From contig NC_041018.1 of assembly GCF_004193775.1 (NCBI RefSeq), positions 37,674,608-37,738,607 of the forward strand: DNA of 64,000 bases, given 5' to 3'. The notes under the pieces were generated by a model that did not search any database, was not told the origin of the DNA, and was given only the letters and a program-made list of their open reading frames with translations. The position numbers and the translations under genes are program-made. Of the stretch, positions 25,190 through 34,647 are shown piece by piece. Each line of letters starts with the position of its first letter. The first letter of the stretch is position 1. The DNA is from Glycine soja (Eukaryota; Streptophyta; Magnoliopsida; Fabales; Fabaceae).

Positions 25190-25998
25190 TTAATTTCATT
25201 CCCTCTTCCACACCCTCTTTGCTCTCACTCTCACTCCGTCTCCGGTGGCCTCAAACCGCTCCCTCACAATTCCAAACACCGCGTGCGCTGCCCACATCTC
25301 CGTTCGCATCTCCTCCTTGACCAGCTCGAAGTTTCTCGTAATGTCTCTCGCTCTTTCTCTTTCTATTTATCTAAAATTTGTCGATTTTGATTCCATGATT
25401 GGTAACAACGAAATCTCTTAATCGATTTGTGATTTTTAAGAGAAATAGAAGTTTCTGACTTTTTCAATATACAAAATTAATTTGTTTTTATCGATAATAA
25501 TATGACCTAGATGATCTCAGACCGAGGAATGTTTTGTATGTATGTATGGATGTATTGGTGCGCTTGTAAGACTGTTTAAGGCTTTTCCTAGTTTTAGGTT
25601 AATTTTAATTGTTTTCATTCTGTTGTGTTGACTGAAGGTGTAGTCCAGTGTTGCTTTGTGAGAAGTCGTTCTTGCTTGAAGTGGCTTTTCATTCACAAGC
25701 TCTTTGAGACTTTCTTGGAGAAGAGAGTAGAAATTCTCAGGATCAATAGAGACTTATTTAAATTTCTTTGGCATTGTGTTTTGAATTGGAAATCAGGAAG
25801 AAGCAATTTAAATTTAATTTCTTTGGTATTATTTTAATTATTTTCTTTTCTCCTTATTTCGTTTCATGCAACATCGAAAAACACAGTGTAGGAGTTGGAC
25901 TAAGGTTTCTTCCAATTTTCAATTGGGCACAGCCACAATCTTATTCTACTTAACCTTCCTCACCTTTTCGGATACCTAAGGCGAAGTATAGCTAAAAA
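25190..25998 (+). promoter_or_regulatory. 5' leader and promoter region of the WD40 gene
   Basis: A C/T-rich, GC-richer stretch at about 25195-25340 looks like a 5' UTR exon ending at a GTAATG donor. A possible acceptor AG at 25979-25980 precedes the coding ATG at 25999. Open frames between them have no recognisable product. Confidence 0.45.
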
Positions 25999-28900
25999 AT
26001 GGGAGGTATTTCAAAATTGTTAACGATTTTTGCTCTGTTTTATTTGCTTTTTCCCTAGGTTTTCTTACGTTTTGAGTGTTTGTAGGGACACAAGTGGAGA
26101 GAGAAGAGAAGGTGTCTTTGGAACTCAGCGAAGAAATTCTTCAGAGTATGGAAGTGGGAATGTCCTTCAAAGACTATGTGAGCATTTCCGCCATTACATT
26201 TTCTGTTCAGTGTTTCTAATGTTTGAGGATTCAGCAACCTGAAATTGCTTTTTCAATGCATTTATTTTTCTTTTTTCTTTAATCTTTGTGTGCATACTTT
26301 CAGAACGGTAGAATTAGTTCGTTGGATTTTCACAGGGCATCCAGTTATCTAGTGACCGCTAGTGATGATGAATCCATTCGTCTGTATGATGTTACTGGTG
26401 GAACGTAAGCCCCCATTTTATTTATTGCTTCAATTATATAGACAATTGAATGAATAGTTGAATACAATCTTTTTTAATCCTCAAATTTGTTGAAATTGTT
26501 GCATTTTTGTGATTCTTGTTTTTGGCCCCTCTTCTTTTATTTCAGCAAAACGGTTGATGCCTATAGTATGATTTAAAAGGTTGTATCATGATTTGATTTG
26601 ATGTGGCAAATTCTGGTAACAGATTGGTTTTATTAACTACAAAACATTTGGAGCTAAATAGTTACATTACATGGATTGTGGAAATAAAGCACAATTAAGA
26701 AATATTTTTATATTATTTGTCATGTTATTAGATTCTTTGAAATTTCTTGCCAATCTTTTGTTTTTTAACTGATCTACAAGTATGCATCTAGAAATTTTGA
26801 GATTTCTTAGTTGTCACCAGATGTTTGAAGACAATTAATAGCAAGAAGTATGGAGTTGACCTGGTTTGCTTCACATCTCATCCTACAACTGTCATTTACT
26901 CTTCAAAAAATGGTTGGGATGGTATGTTTATTATTTATTTCATCTTCAACGATCTTGTACAGTCAGTGAATTTCTGTATACCCATTTTAAAAATTTTCAA
27001 TCAATCCAGAATCTTTGCGGCTTCTATCGTTGCATGATAACAAGTATTTGAGATATTTCAAAGGTCACCATGACAGGTTTGGTATTTGGCATTATGTAAT
27101 GTATACCTTTAAATCTCATAATTATATAAAACATTACTTGTCCATTTCATTTTGTTATTATAAAAAATATCATTTCTTTTTCTCATTTTCCTAGGGTTGT
27201 GTCTCTAAGCTTATGCTCTCGAAAAGACTGCTTTATATCTGGATCTCTAGATCGAACTGTTTTACTGTGGGATCAAAGGGCTGAGAAGTGCCAGGTAGTG
27301 GCACATGCATGCAATTTCTTGTTTATTCAATATCCTTTTGTTTATTATACTTAATATGAATTTTTTACGGGCTTCTTACTTTAAAAATAAATAGGGACTT
27401 TTACATGTACAAGGAAGACCTGCTATATCATATGATGATCCAGGGCTTGTCTTTGCAATTGCCTTTGGAGGATACATAAGAATGTTTGATGCCCGCAAGT
27501 ATGAAAAGGTTTGCAAATTCAACATGAGCATATGTATAAAACTTGGTTTTTGTTGTCTGTTAATTATGACGTACACTGATAATCTAATATGGTAAAACTC
27601 ACTCGCTACAGGGTCCCTTTGAGATATTTTCTGTTGGGGGAGATATTTCTGATGCAAATGTTGTGAAATTTAGTAATGATGGGAGACTAATGCTTTTAAC
27701 AACGGCAGATGGGCATATTCATGTGCTTGACACATTTCGTGGCACACTTGTCAGTATCTTTCGTTGTTAACCCAGTCCAGTTTTACTTCTTGGTTCTGTC
27801 TCTTGATTTATGTGAGCTTTGAGAGGCTTTCTGTGTGATTGTTTTCATTATTTTTACATAGTTATCCACATATAATGTCACACCTGTCTCATGCAACTCC
27901 ACATTAGAAGCTTCTTTCAGCCCTGAGGGAATGTTCATAATATCTGGTAAGTATTTTCAGATCACTCAAAAAAGTTCCTGAATTCATTTGGTAAATTCAT
28001 TGTTTGCACACATTATTTTTGGCACATTGAACTTTTATTACCCTGTTATTTCTTGCCTGGAATTGTGTTTTGGAAGAAAGCTTTCATGAATATGATTATT
28101 ATAAAAGATGCATGCATCATGCCTTTATTTTTCTTTCTCTTATATTTTCAATCCTCACCTATTTATGTGATCCTGTTGTGTTAGGAACCAATGTAATAAA
28201 ACAGTAATGTTATAAGGGATTGTGAATAAGAATGTATGAGAGCTTTGTTCTATTCTGAAATGAAGAGGATTACAAGGGAAATACAACCAGAGCTCAGCTC
28301 CGTAGGCCAGGTTACACCTGCCTAATCATTTCTAACCAACTTCTAATGATTCCCCGATAACATTCCCTAGTACACTAGCCTCCTTTTATTGAGGAAAAAC
28401 GTGAGTAGCTCTTGCATTCAGCCAATCTCTGCTCTCCACGTCAGTTTGGCTCTAACTGTCATTTGGATTGGCAACATTCTTCTTCCTTCTAGAATAAATG
28501 TACCACACCTTTGGGCCCATAGTGGAATGGTGATGGGCTAAGGCTTCACTAGGGCCCTCCTCTTGAGTACGGGATCTATCAATACTCCCTCCAGAAAATA
28601 TTGTCTTGTCCTCAAGACAAAATGTTGGGAATTGACTCTTCATAGCAATCTTGTCCTCCCAAGTAGCCTCATCTACCATCTGCCCTCTCCACCTTATGAG
28701 TACTTGATTCACTCTTTCTCCTTGTACTTGAACAGTCCTGCTAGCAAGTACCTCTTCTGGTTCAATCAATACCCCACCTTCCCCCTCTAACTCGGGTAAA
28801 GCTTCCTCCTCATGGTAGTTACCCACAGCCTTCTTCAATAAAGACACATGAAAAACCGGGTGCACTCTAGACCCATCAGGTAGTTTGAGCCTGTAGGCCA

Positions 28901-31900
28901 CTGCTCCTATACGAGCTATGATAGGATAAGGACCAAAATACCTTGCTGCCAGTTTGGCATGTATCCTGCTCACCACAGATTGCTGACGGTGGGCTCTCAA
29001 TTTGACAAAGACCCACTCTCCTATTTCAAAACTCCTATCACACCTTTTCTTGTCCGCCAGCTGTTTCATTCTATCTTGTGCCTTTAGTAGCTGTTCCCTA
29101 AGCTGCTTTAACGCCTCATCACGATCAATTAACTCCCTTTGTACTGCTTCTACCCTTACCTCTCCTTGTACCCAACGTGTAATAGAAGGAGGGGCCCTTC
29201 CATATACCACTTCATAAGGAGTTCTGCCCGTACTAGCATTAAAGCTAGTATTAAACCAATACTCTGCCCAAGCCATCCACACACTCCATGTTTTTGGCTG
29301 ATCAGCAATGAAACACCTCAAATACGTTTCTAAGCAACGATTGATCACCTCAGTTTGTCCATCTGTCTCTGGATGGTAAGCAGTACTGACCTTCAGCTTA
29401 GTTCCTTGGAGCTTGAACAATTCTTGCCAGAAATTACTCATAAATATAGGATCTCTGTCACTTACAATGGTTAAAGGAATCCCATGCAGTCTAACTACCT
29501 CCTTGATGAATGCCTCTGCTATTACTCTTGCTGTATAAGGATGCTTTAATGGGACAAAATGAGCATACTTAGACAACCTGTCAACCACCACCAAAATGGC
29601 CTCATACCCTTTGGATTTTGGCAGCCCTGTTATGAAATCCATGGACAAATCTTCCCAAATACGATCTGGAATTGGTAAGGGTTGAAGCAGCCCCCCTGGA
29701 GAGCTTGCCATGTATTTCTGCCTCTGACAAGTATCACATCCCTTCACAAAATCTTGGACAGTGTTTTTCATACCTACCCAATATAAGTTCGCTGCTAACC
29801 TCCTGTATGTTCTATAAAATCCCGAGTGGCCACCCTGTGGAGTGGTATGAAACTCCTCTAACATTCTAGGAATTAATGTAGAATGTTTTGATAATACTAA
29901 CCTCCCTTCATACAACAACACTCCTTGTTTCCATTCATATCCAGGCCTAGACGTTTCATCCTCCTGTAAGTCTTTGATTATCTGTTGGAGATGTTGATCT
30001 GCTGCTATCTCTTGCTTCACTAACTCCTCTTCCTCCCATTGAACCCTTGTATGTATCTGACACAGCCCTCCATCCTCGTTCACCCTTGACAAGGCATCTG
30101 CTCCTCTATTAAGGCTCCCAGGTTTATACACAATTTCAAAATCATAGCCCAATAATTTTGCAGCCCAATTTTGCTGTTCAGCAGTCACCACCCTTTGTTG
30201 CAGCAATTGTTTCAGACTTTTTTGATCCGTAGAGACAATAAATTTCCTTCCCAACAAATAAGGTCTCCAGTGCTGTATGGCTAACACCACAGCCATCAAC
30301 TCCTTCTCATATGCTGATTTGGTGAGGTTTCTAACTCCCAAGGCTTTACTGAAATAAGCTATGGGTCTCCTTTCTTGCATAAGAATAGCTCCAATTCCCT
30401 GTCCTGAAGCATCACATTCAATCACAAAATCCTTGTCAAAATTTGGGAGTGCTAATACTGGGGCAGAGGTAAGACAAGTCTTTAGTTTATCCATGGCTAG
30501 TTGTGCTTCTTTACTCCAAACAAAAGCATCTTTCTTGGTAAGCTCAGTCAAAGGTTTGGCTATTTTGCCATAATCCTTTATGAACTTTCTGTAGTATCCT
30601 GTCAGTCCCAAGAAGCCTCTTACACCCTTCACATTCTTTGGGGTAGGCCATTGTGTCACACTCACTACCTTGCTGGGGTCCACAGCTACTCCTTCTCCAG
30701 AAATCAAATGGCCTAAATATTCTACTGTACTTTGACCAAACAAGCACTTCCTTTTGTTAGCCACCAAACCATGTTGCTGCAGTAGTTTCAACACCTCTTC
30801 TAAGTGTTGTAAGTGAGTTGGCCAGTCACCACTATAGACCAATATATCATCAAAAAAGACTAAAACGAATTTTCTCAACCATGGCCTAAAAACTTCATTC
30901 ATTAAACTTTGAAAGGTTGATGGGGCATTCATCAACCCAAATGGCATCACCATGAACTCATAATGGCCCTCATGAGTACGAAAAGCTGTCTTGTGTATAT
31001 CTTCCTCCTTGACCCTCACCTGGTGGTAGCCAGATTTAAGGTCCAGCTTTGAAAAGAATTTAGCGCCATGCAGCTCATCCAACAACTCCTCTATGACTGG
31101 TATTGGGAACTTGTCAGGTACAGTGGCTTTGTTTAGAGCTCTATAATCTACGCACATTCTCCAAGATCCATCTTTCTTTTTCACAAGTATAACTGGGCTG
31201 GAAAAAGAACTAGTGCTTGGCCGTATGATACCCATCTCTAGCATCTCTTTAACTTGTCTTTCAATCTCATTTTTGTGGTGATGTGGGTACCTGTAAGGTC
31301 TCACATTGACTGGCCCTTCCCTTTCCTTCAAGGTAATCACGTGCTCTTTCTTCCTTTTGGGTGGCAATCCTTTAGGCTCTTGAAACACATCTGCACACAA
31401 ATTCAACAAGTGTTCCAATTTCCTTGACTGCTCCACCTCTAAGGCATGAAGATAGACACCATCTACCTTAATCCCAACCTCTCTCCCCCAAACCTCCTGA
31501 CTTCTTTTTGGTTTGCTAATGACACTAAGCAAAGTCTCCATCCCCTTCATATTACCATCTACTCCTTGCAAAGTAACCCACCTCTTTTCAAACCAAAAAC
31601 TCATGGTGTGTTGCTTCCAATTGATGATCATATCACCAAGTGTACGCAGCCACTCTATCCCCAGTACTACATCCATTCCTCCTAGCTCAAATAATTGAAC
31701 ATCAACCCTTATCTGCAATCCTTCTAAATCAACCTCCAAATTTTCACACACCCCCATCGTTCTGGACAAGGACCCATCACCTAACCTGATGTTGAGAGGT
31801 GAAGTGTTGGTGGTAACTAAATTCATCTTTTGGGCTAATTGTTGTGAGATGAAGTTATGGGTAGCTCCACTGTCAATTAAAATCACCACTGGTACCTCAT

Positions 31901-34647
31901 GGATAGTACCCTTCAGCTTAATTGATTGGGGCTTGGCTTGTTGCGTCTGATTGAGTTGGTGGAAACTCATCAAGCTCATCTCTCCTTCGACCTCTTCATC
32001 TCCTTCTTCCACTTCCACCGCTAGCAGCTCACTCTCCTCGCCTCCTCCATCTTCGGTGATTAGCAATCGCAAGTTTTTGTCAGGACATTGGTGTGTTGAA
32101 CTGAACGGACCGGCGCATTTGAAACACTGATTTTTCCTTCGCCTCTCCATGATCTCGCTGTAAGAAAGCTGGGTAAATCCCCTATCTCTTGGCCCATTTC
32201 TTCTTTCGGGTTGACCCGGCCTTTCACCACGGGGCCCAGGTCCATTTGTTCTGGGTGTTGCTTCCTTACTCCCCTTCACTAACACCCAATCAGAAATCCC
32301 TCCCTTATTGGGCCCAGACGACCCAAATCGGTTTGACCCATAGCCCAATTTGTTAGATCTGGACGAACTTGACCCATCACGCGTCGTCTCTCGTTCCACC
32401 GCCCTTGCCACCTGTAAAAGCTTCGCACGGGACAAATTTCCCATGACTGACATACTCCGTACTTTCCCTTTTATCTCTTCTTTCAACCCATGCAAAAAAT
32501 ACCCTTGGAACTGCTTTTCTGGTAATCTAGGAATTTGAGCTGTGAGATACTCAAATTCAGTGATATAATCATCAACACTACCCTTCTGCCTTAACTCTGT
32601 CAATTGTTCATAAATGTCCCCATCACCGTGCCCTCCATACCTCTCCAACAACGCCTCCTTCAACTGCTCCCATGTCAATTCCTCCTCATCATTGATTAAC
32701 GAGTTGAAAAAATGAATGGTTGCTCCTTCCATACAGAGTTGAGCTAGACAAACCTTCACCTCCGGTCTTGTCCCTTGAACGCGAAAGTACACCTCCGCGC
32801 GAGAAATCCATCCTGCAGGGTCATCACCGTCGAACATGGGTAGCTCGACCTTCTTCACAGCTTGACGAAACTCCAACAAGGCTTCGTCGTTGCTCGGTCC
32901 CGTTTTTGAGGCTTCAGTATGAGGTTTCGATCCTGGCCCAGATCCCGTCTCCGGCGTTTCTTCATCAACCATGACTCCTCCCTCCTTCCTCTTGCCTAAA
33001 CTCTTTTCGAACATGGCTATGAGCGTAGCTTGGCCCTGTTCTAACGACGACAAGGAAGCCTTTACTCCGGCCATCTCTCCTTCTAGAGCTGCGATTCTTT
33101 CGTCCATCCGTCGTATCAAGGTAATTTGATTTGGTTTAGGTGGCATTCACTGGTTTTCCGTCTCGTCGATCCGGTAGGTCGGACCAAATTGTTAGGAACC
33201 AATGTAATAAAACAGTAATGTTATAAGGGATTGTGAATAAGAATGTAAGAGAGCTTTGTTCTATTCTGAAATGAAGAGGATTACAAGGGAAATACAACCA
33301 GAGCTCAGCTCCGTAGGCCAGGTTACACCTGCCTAATCATTTCTAACCAACTTCTAATGATTCCCCGATAATATTCCCTAGTACACTAGCCTCCTTTTAT
33401 TGAGGAAAAACGTGAGTAGCTCTTGCATTCAGCCAATCTCTGCTCTCCACGTCAGTTTGGCTCTAACTGTCATTTGGATTGGCAACATTCTTCTTCCTTC
33501 TAGAATAAACGTACCACACCTTTGGGCCCATAGTGGAATGGTGATGGGCTAAGGCTTCACTAGGGCCCTCCTCTTGAGTACGGGATCTATCATGTTGGTT
33601 GCTGCTCACTGCCTGTGCTGGTTTGTAATGCTAAACTTATAGTTTTTTATTTGGATTCTTTGACAGGTTCTGGAGAAGGCAGCATCTACGCATGGAGTGT
33701 TCGAAGTGGCAAAGAAGTACGATAAGCTAAATTCTTTCTTTTCTGAATTTCATAACTATTTTTTTATATATTTTTGTTTGGATTTGTAATTTACTAAATG
33801 TTAATATAGTTATTCTCCAGTCAGGATGACATGCTTTCAACTTTATAAGCATTTTTTTTTCTTTTTTCTTTTTCACTGAGAAATTTCCAAGAATGTCCTA
33901 CCCTGTGAATACAGTAATTTATTTCCTAAATGTAAATTGTTAATAATTGACTGAAACTAGACTTGACATAAAATTAAGCAGAAGAAAACACTCAATATCT
34001 GTTGTTATAGCAGCTTTTAATAAATTATTTATTACTTGTCAATGACTATGTTTTCTTTTTCCTTCATGTGTGCCTACAGTATACATTGAGGCATCACATT
34101 TGATGGTATAGGAGCCTGTTATAATTGTTAATGATTCTTTTGGATTTGTCTATTTTTCTCTCCTGAATTTGTTTTATTACCTAGAAAGAACAGAAGATAT
34201 ACTTTTCTGAAGCCTGTGAAGTTGTGTGAAATTTTAATTTTTGTCTATAGTGAAGCATAATTTTTGTAACCTTTCCAATGTAAATGGATGTGTATGCTTG
34301 AAGAAAAAATTATAGCTTGTGGTTGGGCTTCAAAAACTACTTTGGGTAACAGCTAAGAGCATGTTTGGAACTGCTTCGAAAACTCCAAATATGTTCTCTG
34401 GAAGTGTGTTTCCAAACACGTATTTAGTATAACTTTCCCTTTGTGGAATTTGTGTGATAGTACTTACCATTCATTGTTTTCTTTTTGTCTTGTCTAGGTT
34501 GCAAGTTGGAGGAGTGCAACTTCTGATACTGGACCTCCTGTAATAAAGTGGGCTCCTGGAAGTCTTATGTTTGCTACAGGATCATCTGAGTTGTCATTCT
34601 GGGTTCCTGATTTGTCTAAGTTGGGATCCTATGTTGGAAGAAAGTAG
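25999..34647 (+). CDS. SWD2/WDR82-type WD40 protein (COMPASS subunit, S2L/APRF1 family)
   Basis: SWD2/WDR82 homologues are WD40 subunits of COMPASS histone H3K4 methyltransferases in the nucleus; plant members affect transcription and flowering. Eleven exons: 25999-26005, 26086-26177, 26304-26404, 26821-26921, 27010-27076, 27195-27294, 27395-27508, 27612-27749, 27862-27946, 33667-33716 and 34498-34647. All borders are GT-AG, phases are consistent, and the total is 334 residues, the usual family length. Motifs include SLDFHRASSYLVTASDDES, INSKKYGVDLVCFTSHPTT, KGHHDRVVSLSL, SGSLDRTVLLWDQR and GGYIRMFDARKYEKGPFEI. The ATG at 25999 gives a seven-base first coding exon. It was chosen because it fits the phase of exon 2 and no other start does. 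Intron 9 (27947-33666) contains a complete gypsy element in antisense. The coding sequence itself is undamaged. Confidence 0.93.
28179..28581 (-). repeat. 3' LTR of the gypsy element
   Basis: 403 bp. It differs from the other LTR at three positions: GTATGAG versus GTAAGAG, GATAACATT versus GATAATATT, and AATAAATGT versus AATAAACGT. It also encodes the last codons and stop of the gag-pol frame. Confidence 0.95.
28452..33146 (-). CDS. Gypsy gag-pol polyprotein, uninterrupted
   Basis: A single frame of 1564 residues with every expected domain in order: gag (about residues 100-240); a zinc knuckle CFKCAGPFSSTHQC; an aspartic protease with intact DSG (LIDSGATHNFIS, about 422); reverse transcriptase with FFDDILVYS (about 765); RNase H (CDASGQGIGAIL, about 910); the integrase HHCC zinc region (HSGFYRTYRRLAANLYW, about 1105); an integrase core with Asp, Asp and Glu in SMDF, VSDRDP and TDGQTEVINR (about 1168, 1231, 1266); and a chromodomain-like tail (VLIRWRGQMVDEATWED, about 1485-1497). 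The start at 33146 lies about 45 bp from the LTR. The frame runs past the polypurine tract about 43 codons into the 3' LTR. No stop or frameshift was seen, so the element may be autonomous. Confidence 0.95.
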   Translation of the reverse strand: MPPKPNQITLIRRMDERIAALEGEMAGVKASLSSLEQGQATLIAMFEKSLGKRKEGGVMVDEETPETGSGPGSKPHTEASKTGPSNDEALLEFRQAVKKVELPMFDGDDPAGWISRAEVYFRVQGTRPEVKVCLAQLCMEGATIHFFNSLINDEEELTWEQLKEALLERYGGHGDGDIYEQLTELRQKGSVDDYITEFEYLTAQIPRLPEKQFQGYFLHGLKEEIKGKVRSMSVMGNLSRAKLLQVARAVERETTRDGSSSSRSNKLGYGSNRFGSSGPNKGGISDWVLVKGSKEATPRTNGPGPRGERPGQPERRNGPRDRGFTQLSYSEIMERRRKNQCFKCAGPFSSTHQCPDKNLRLLITEDGGGEESELLAVEVEEGDEEVEGEMSLMSFHQLNQTQQAKPQSIKLKGTIHEVPVVILIDSGATHNFISQQLAQKMNLVTTNTSPLNIRLGDGSLSRTMGVCENLEVDLEGLQIRVDVQLFELGGMDVVLGIEWLRTLGDMIINWKQHTMSFWFEKRWVTLQGVDGNMKGMETLLSVISKPKRSQEVWGREVGIKVDGVYLHALEVEQSRKLEHLLNLCADVFQEPKGLPPKRKKEHVITLKEREGPVNVRPYRYPHHHKNEIERQVKEMLEMGIIRPSTSSFSSPVILVKKKDGSWRMCVDYRALNKATVPDKFPIPVIEELLDELHGAKFFSKLDLKSGYHQVRVKEEDIHKTAFRTHEGHYEFMVMPFGLMNAPSTFQSLMNEVFRPWLRKFVLVFFDDILVYSGDWPTHLQHLEEVLKLLQQHGLVANKRKCLFGQSTVEYLGHLISGEGVAVDPSKVVSVTQWPTPKNVKGVRGFLGLTGYYRKFIKDYGKIAKPLTELTKKDAFVWSKEAQLAMDKLKTCLTSAPVLALPNFDKDFVIECDASGQGIGAILMQERRPIAYFSKALGVRNLTKSAYEKELMAVVLAIQHWRPYLLGRKFIVSTDQKSLKQLLQQRVVTAEQQNWAAKLLGYDFEIVYKPGSLNRGADALSRVNEDGGLCQIHTRVQWEEEELVKQEIAADQHLQQIIKDLQEDETSRPGYEWKQGVLLYEGRLVLSKHSTLIPRMLEEFHTTPQGGHSGFYRTYRRLAANLYWVGMKNTVQDFVKGCDTCQRQKYMASSPGGLLQPLPIPDRIWEDLSMDFITGLPKSKGYEAILVVVDRLSKYAHFVPLKHPYTARVIAEAFIKEVVRLHGIPLTIVSDRDPIFMSNFWQELFKLQGTKLKVSTAYHPETDGQTEVINRCLETYLRCFIADQPKTWSVWMAWAEYWFNTSFNASTGRTPYEVVYGRAPPSITRWVQGEVRVEAVQRELIDRDEALKQLREQLLKAQDRMKQLADKKRCDRSFEIGEWVFVKLRAHRQQSVVSRIHAKLAARYFGPYPIIARIGAVAYRLKLPDGSRVHPVFHVSLLKKAVGNYHEEEALPELEGEGGVLIEPEEVLASRTVQVQGERVNQVLIRWRGQMVDEATWEDKIAMKSQFPTFCLEDKTIFSGGSIDRSRTQEEGPSEALAHHHSTMGPKVWYIYSRRKKNVANPNDS
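33190..33592 (-). repeat. 5' LTR of the gypsy element
   Basis: 403 bp, nearly identical to the 3' LTR. On the minus strand it would carry the element's promoter, so element transcription would run against the WD40 gene. Confidence 0.95.

Larger units (their letters stand above)
28179..33592 (-). mobile_element. Full-length young Ty3/gypsy chromovirus in intron 9 of the WD40 gene
   Basis: 5414 bp, antisense to the host gene. LTRs of 403 bp (28179-28581 and 33190-33592) begin TGTTAGGAACC and end GGGATCTATCA. By eye they differ at three positions. The exact target repeat TGTTG flanks it (28174-28178 and 33593-33597). Next to the 5' LTR (right side) is TGGTCCGACC, a primer-binding-site candidate. 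A purine-rich tract (minus-strand CTGGAGGGAGTAT) precedes the 3' LTR. One long gag-pol frame fills the interior. Short LTRs, a compact size and a chromodomain-like C-terminus fit a chromovirus, perhaps the Reina clade. Confidence 0.95.

Noticed and set aside
31446..32974. Plus-strand frames within the gypsy element
   Set aside because: Shadows of the antisense gag-pol coding sequence.
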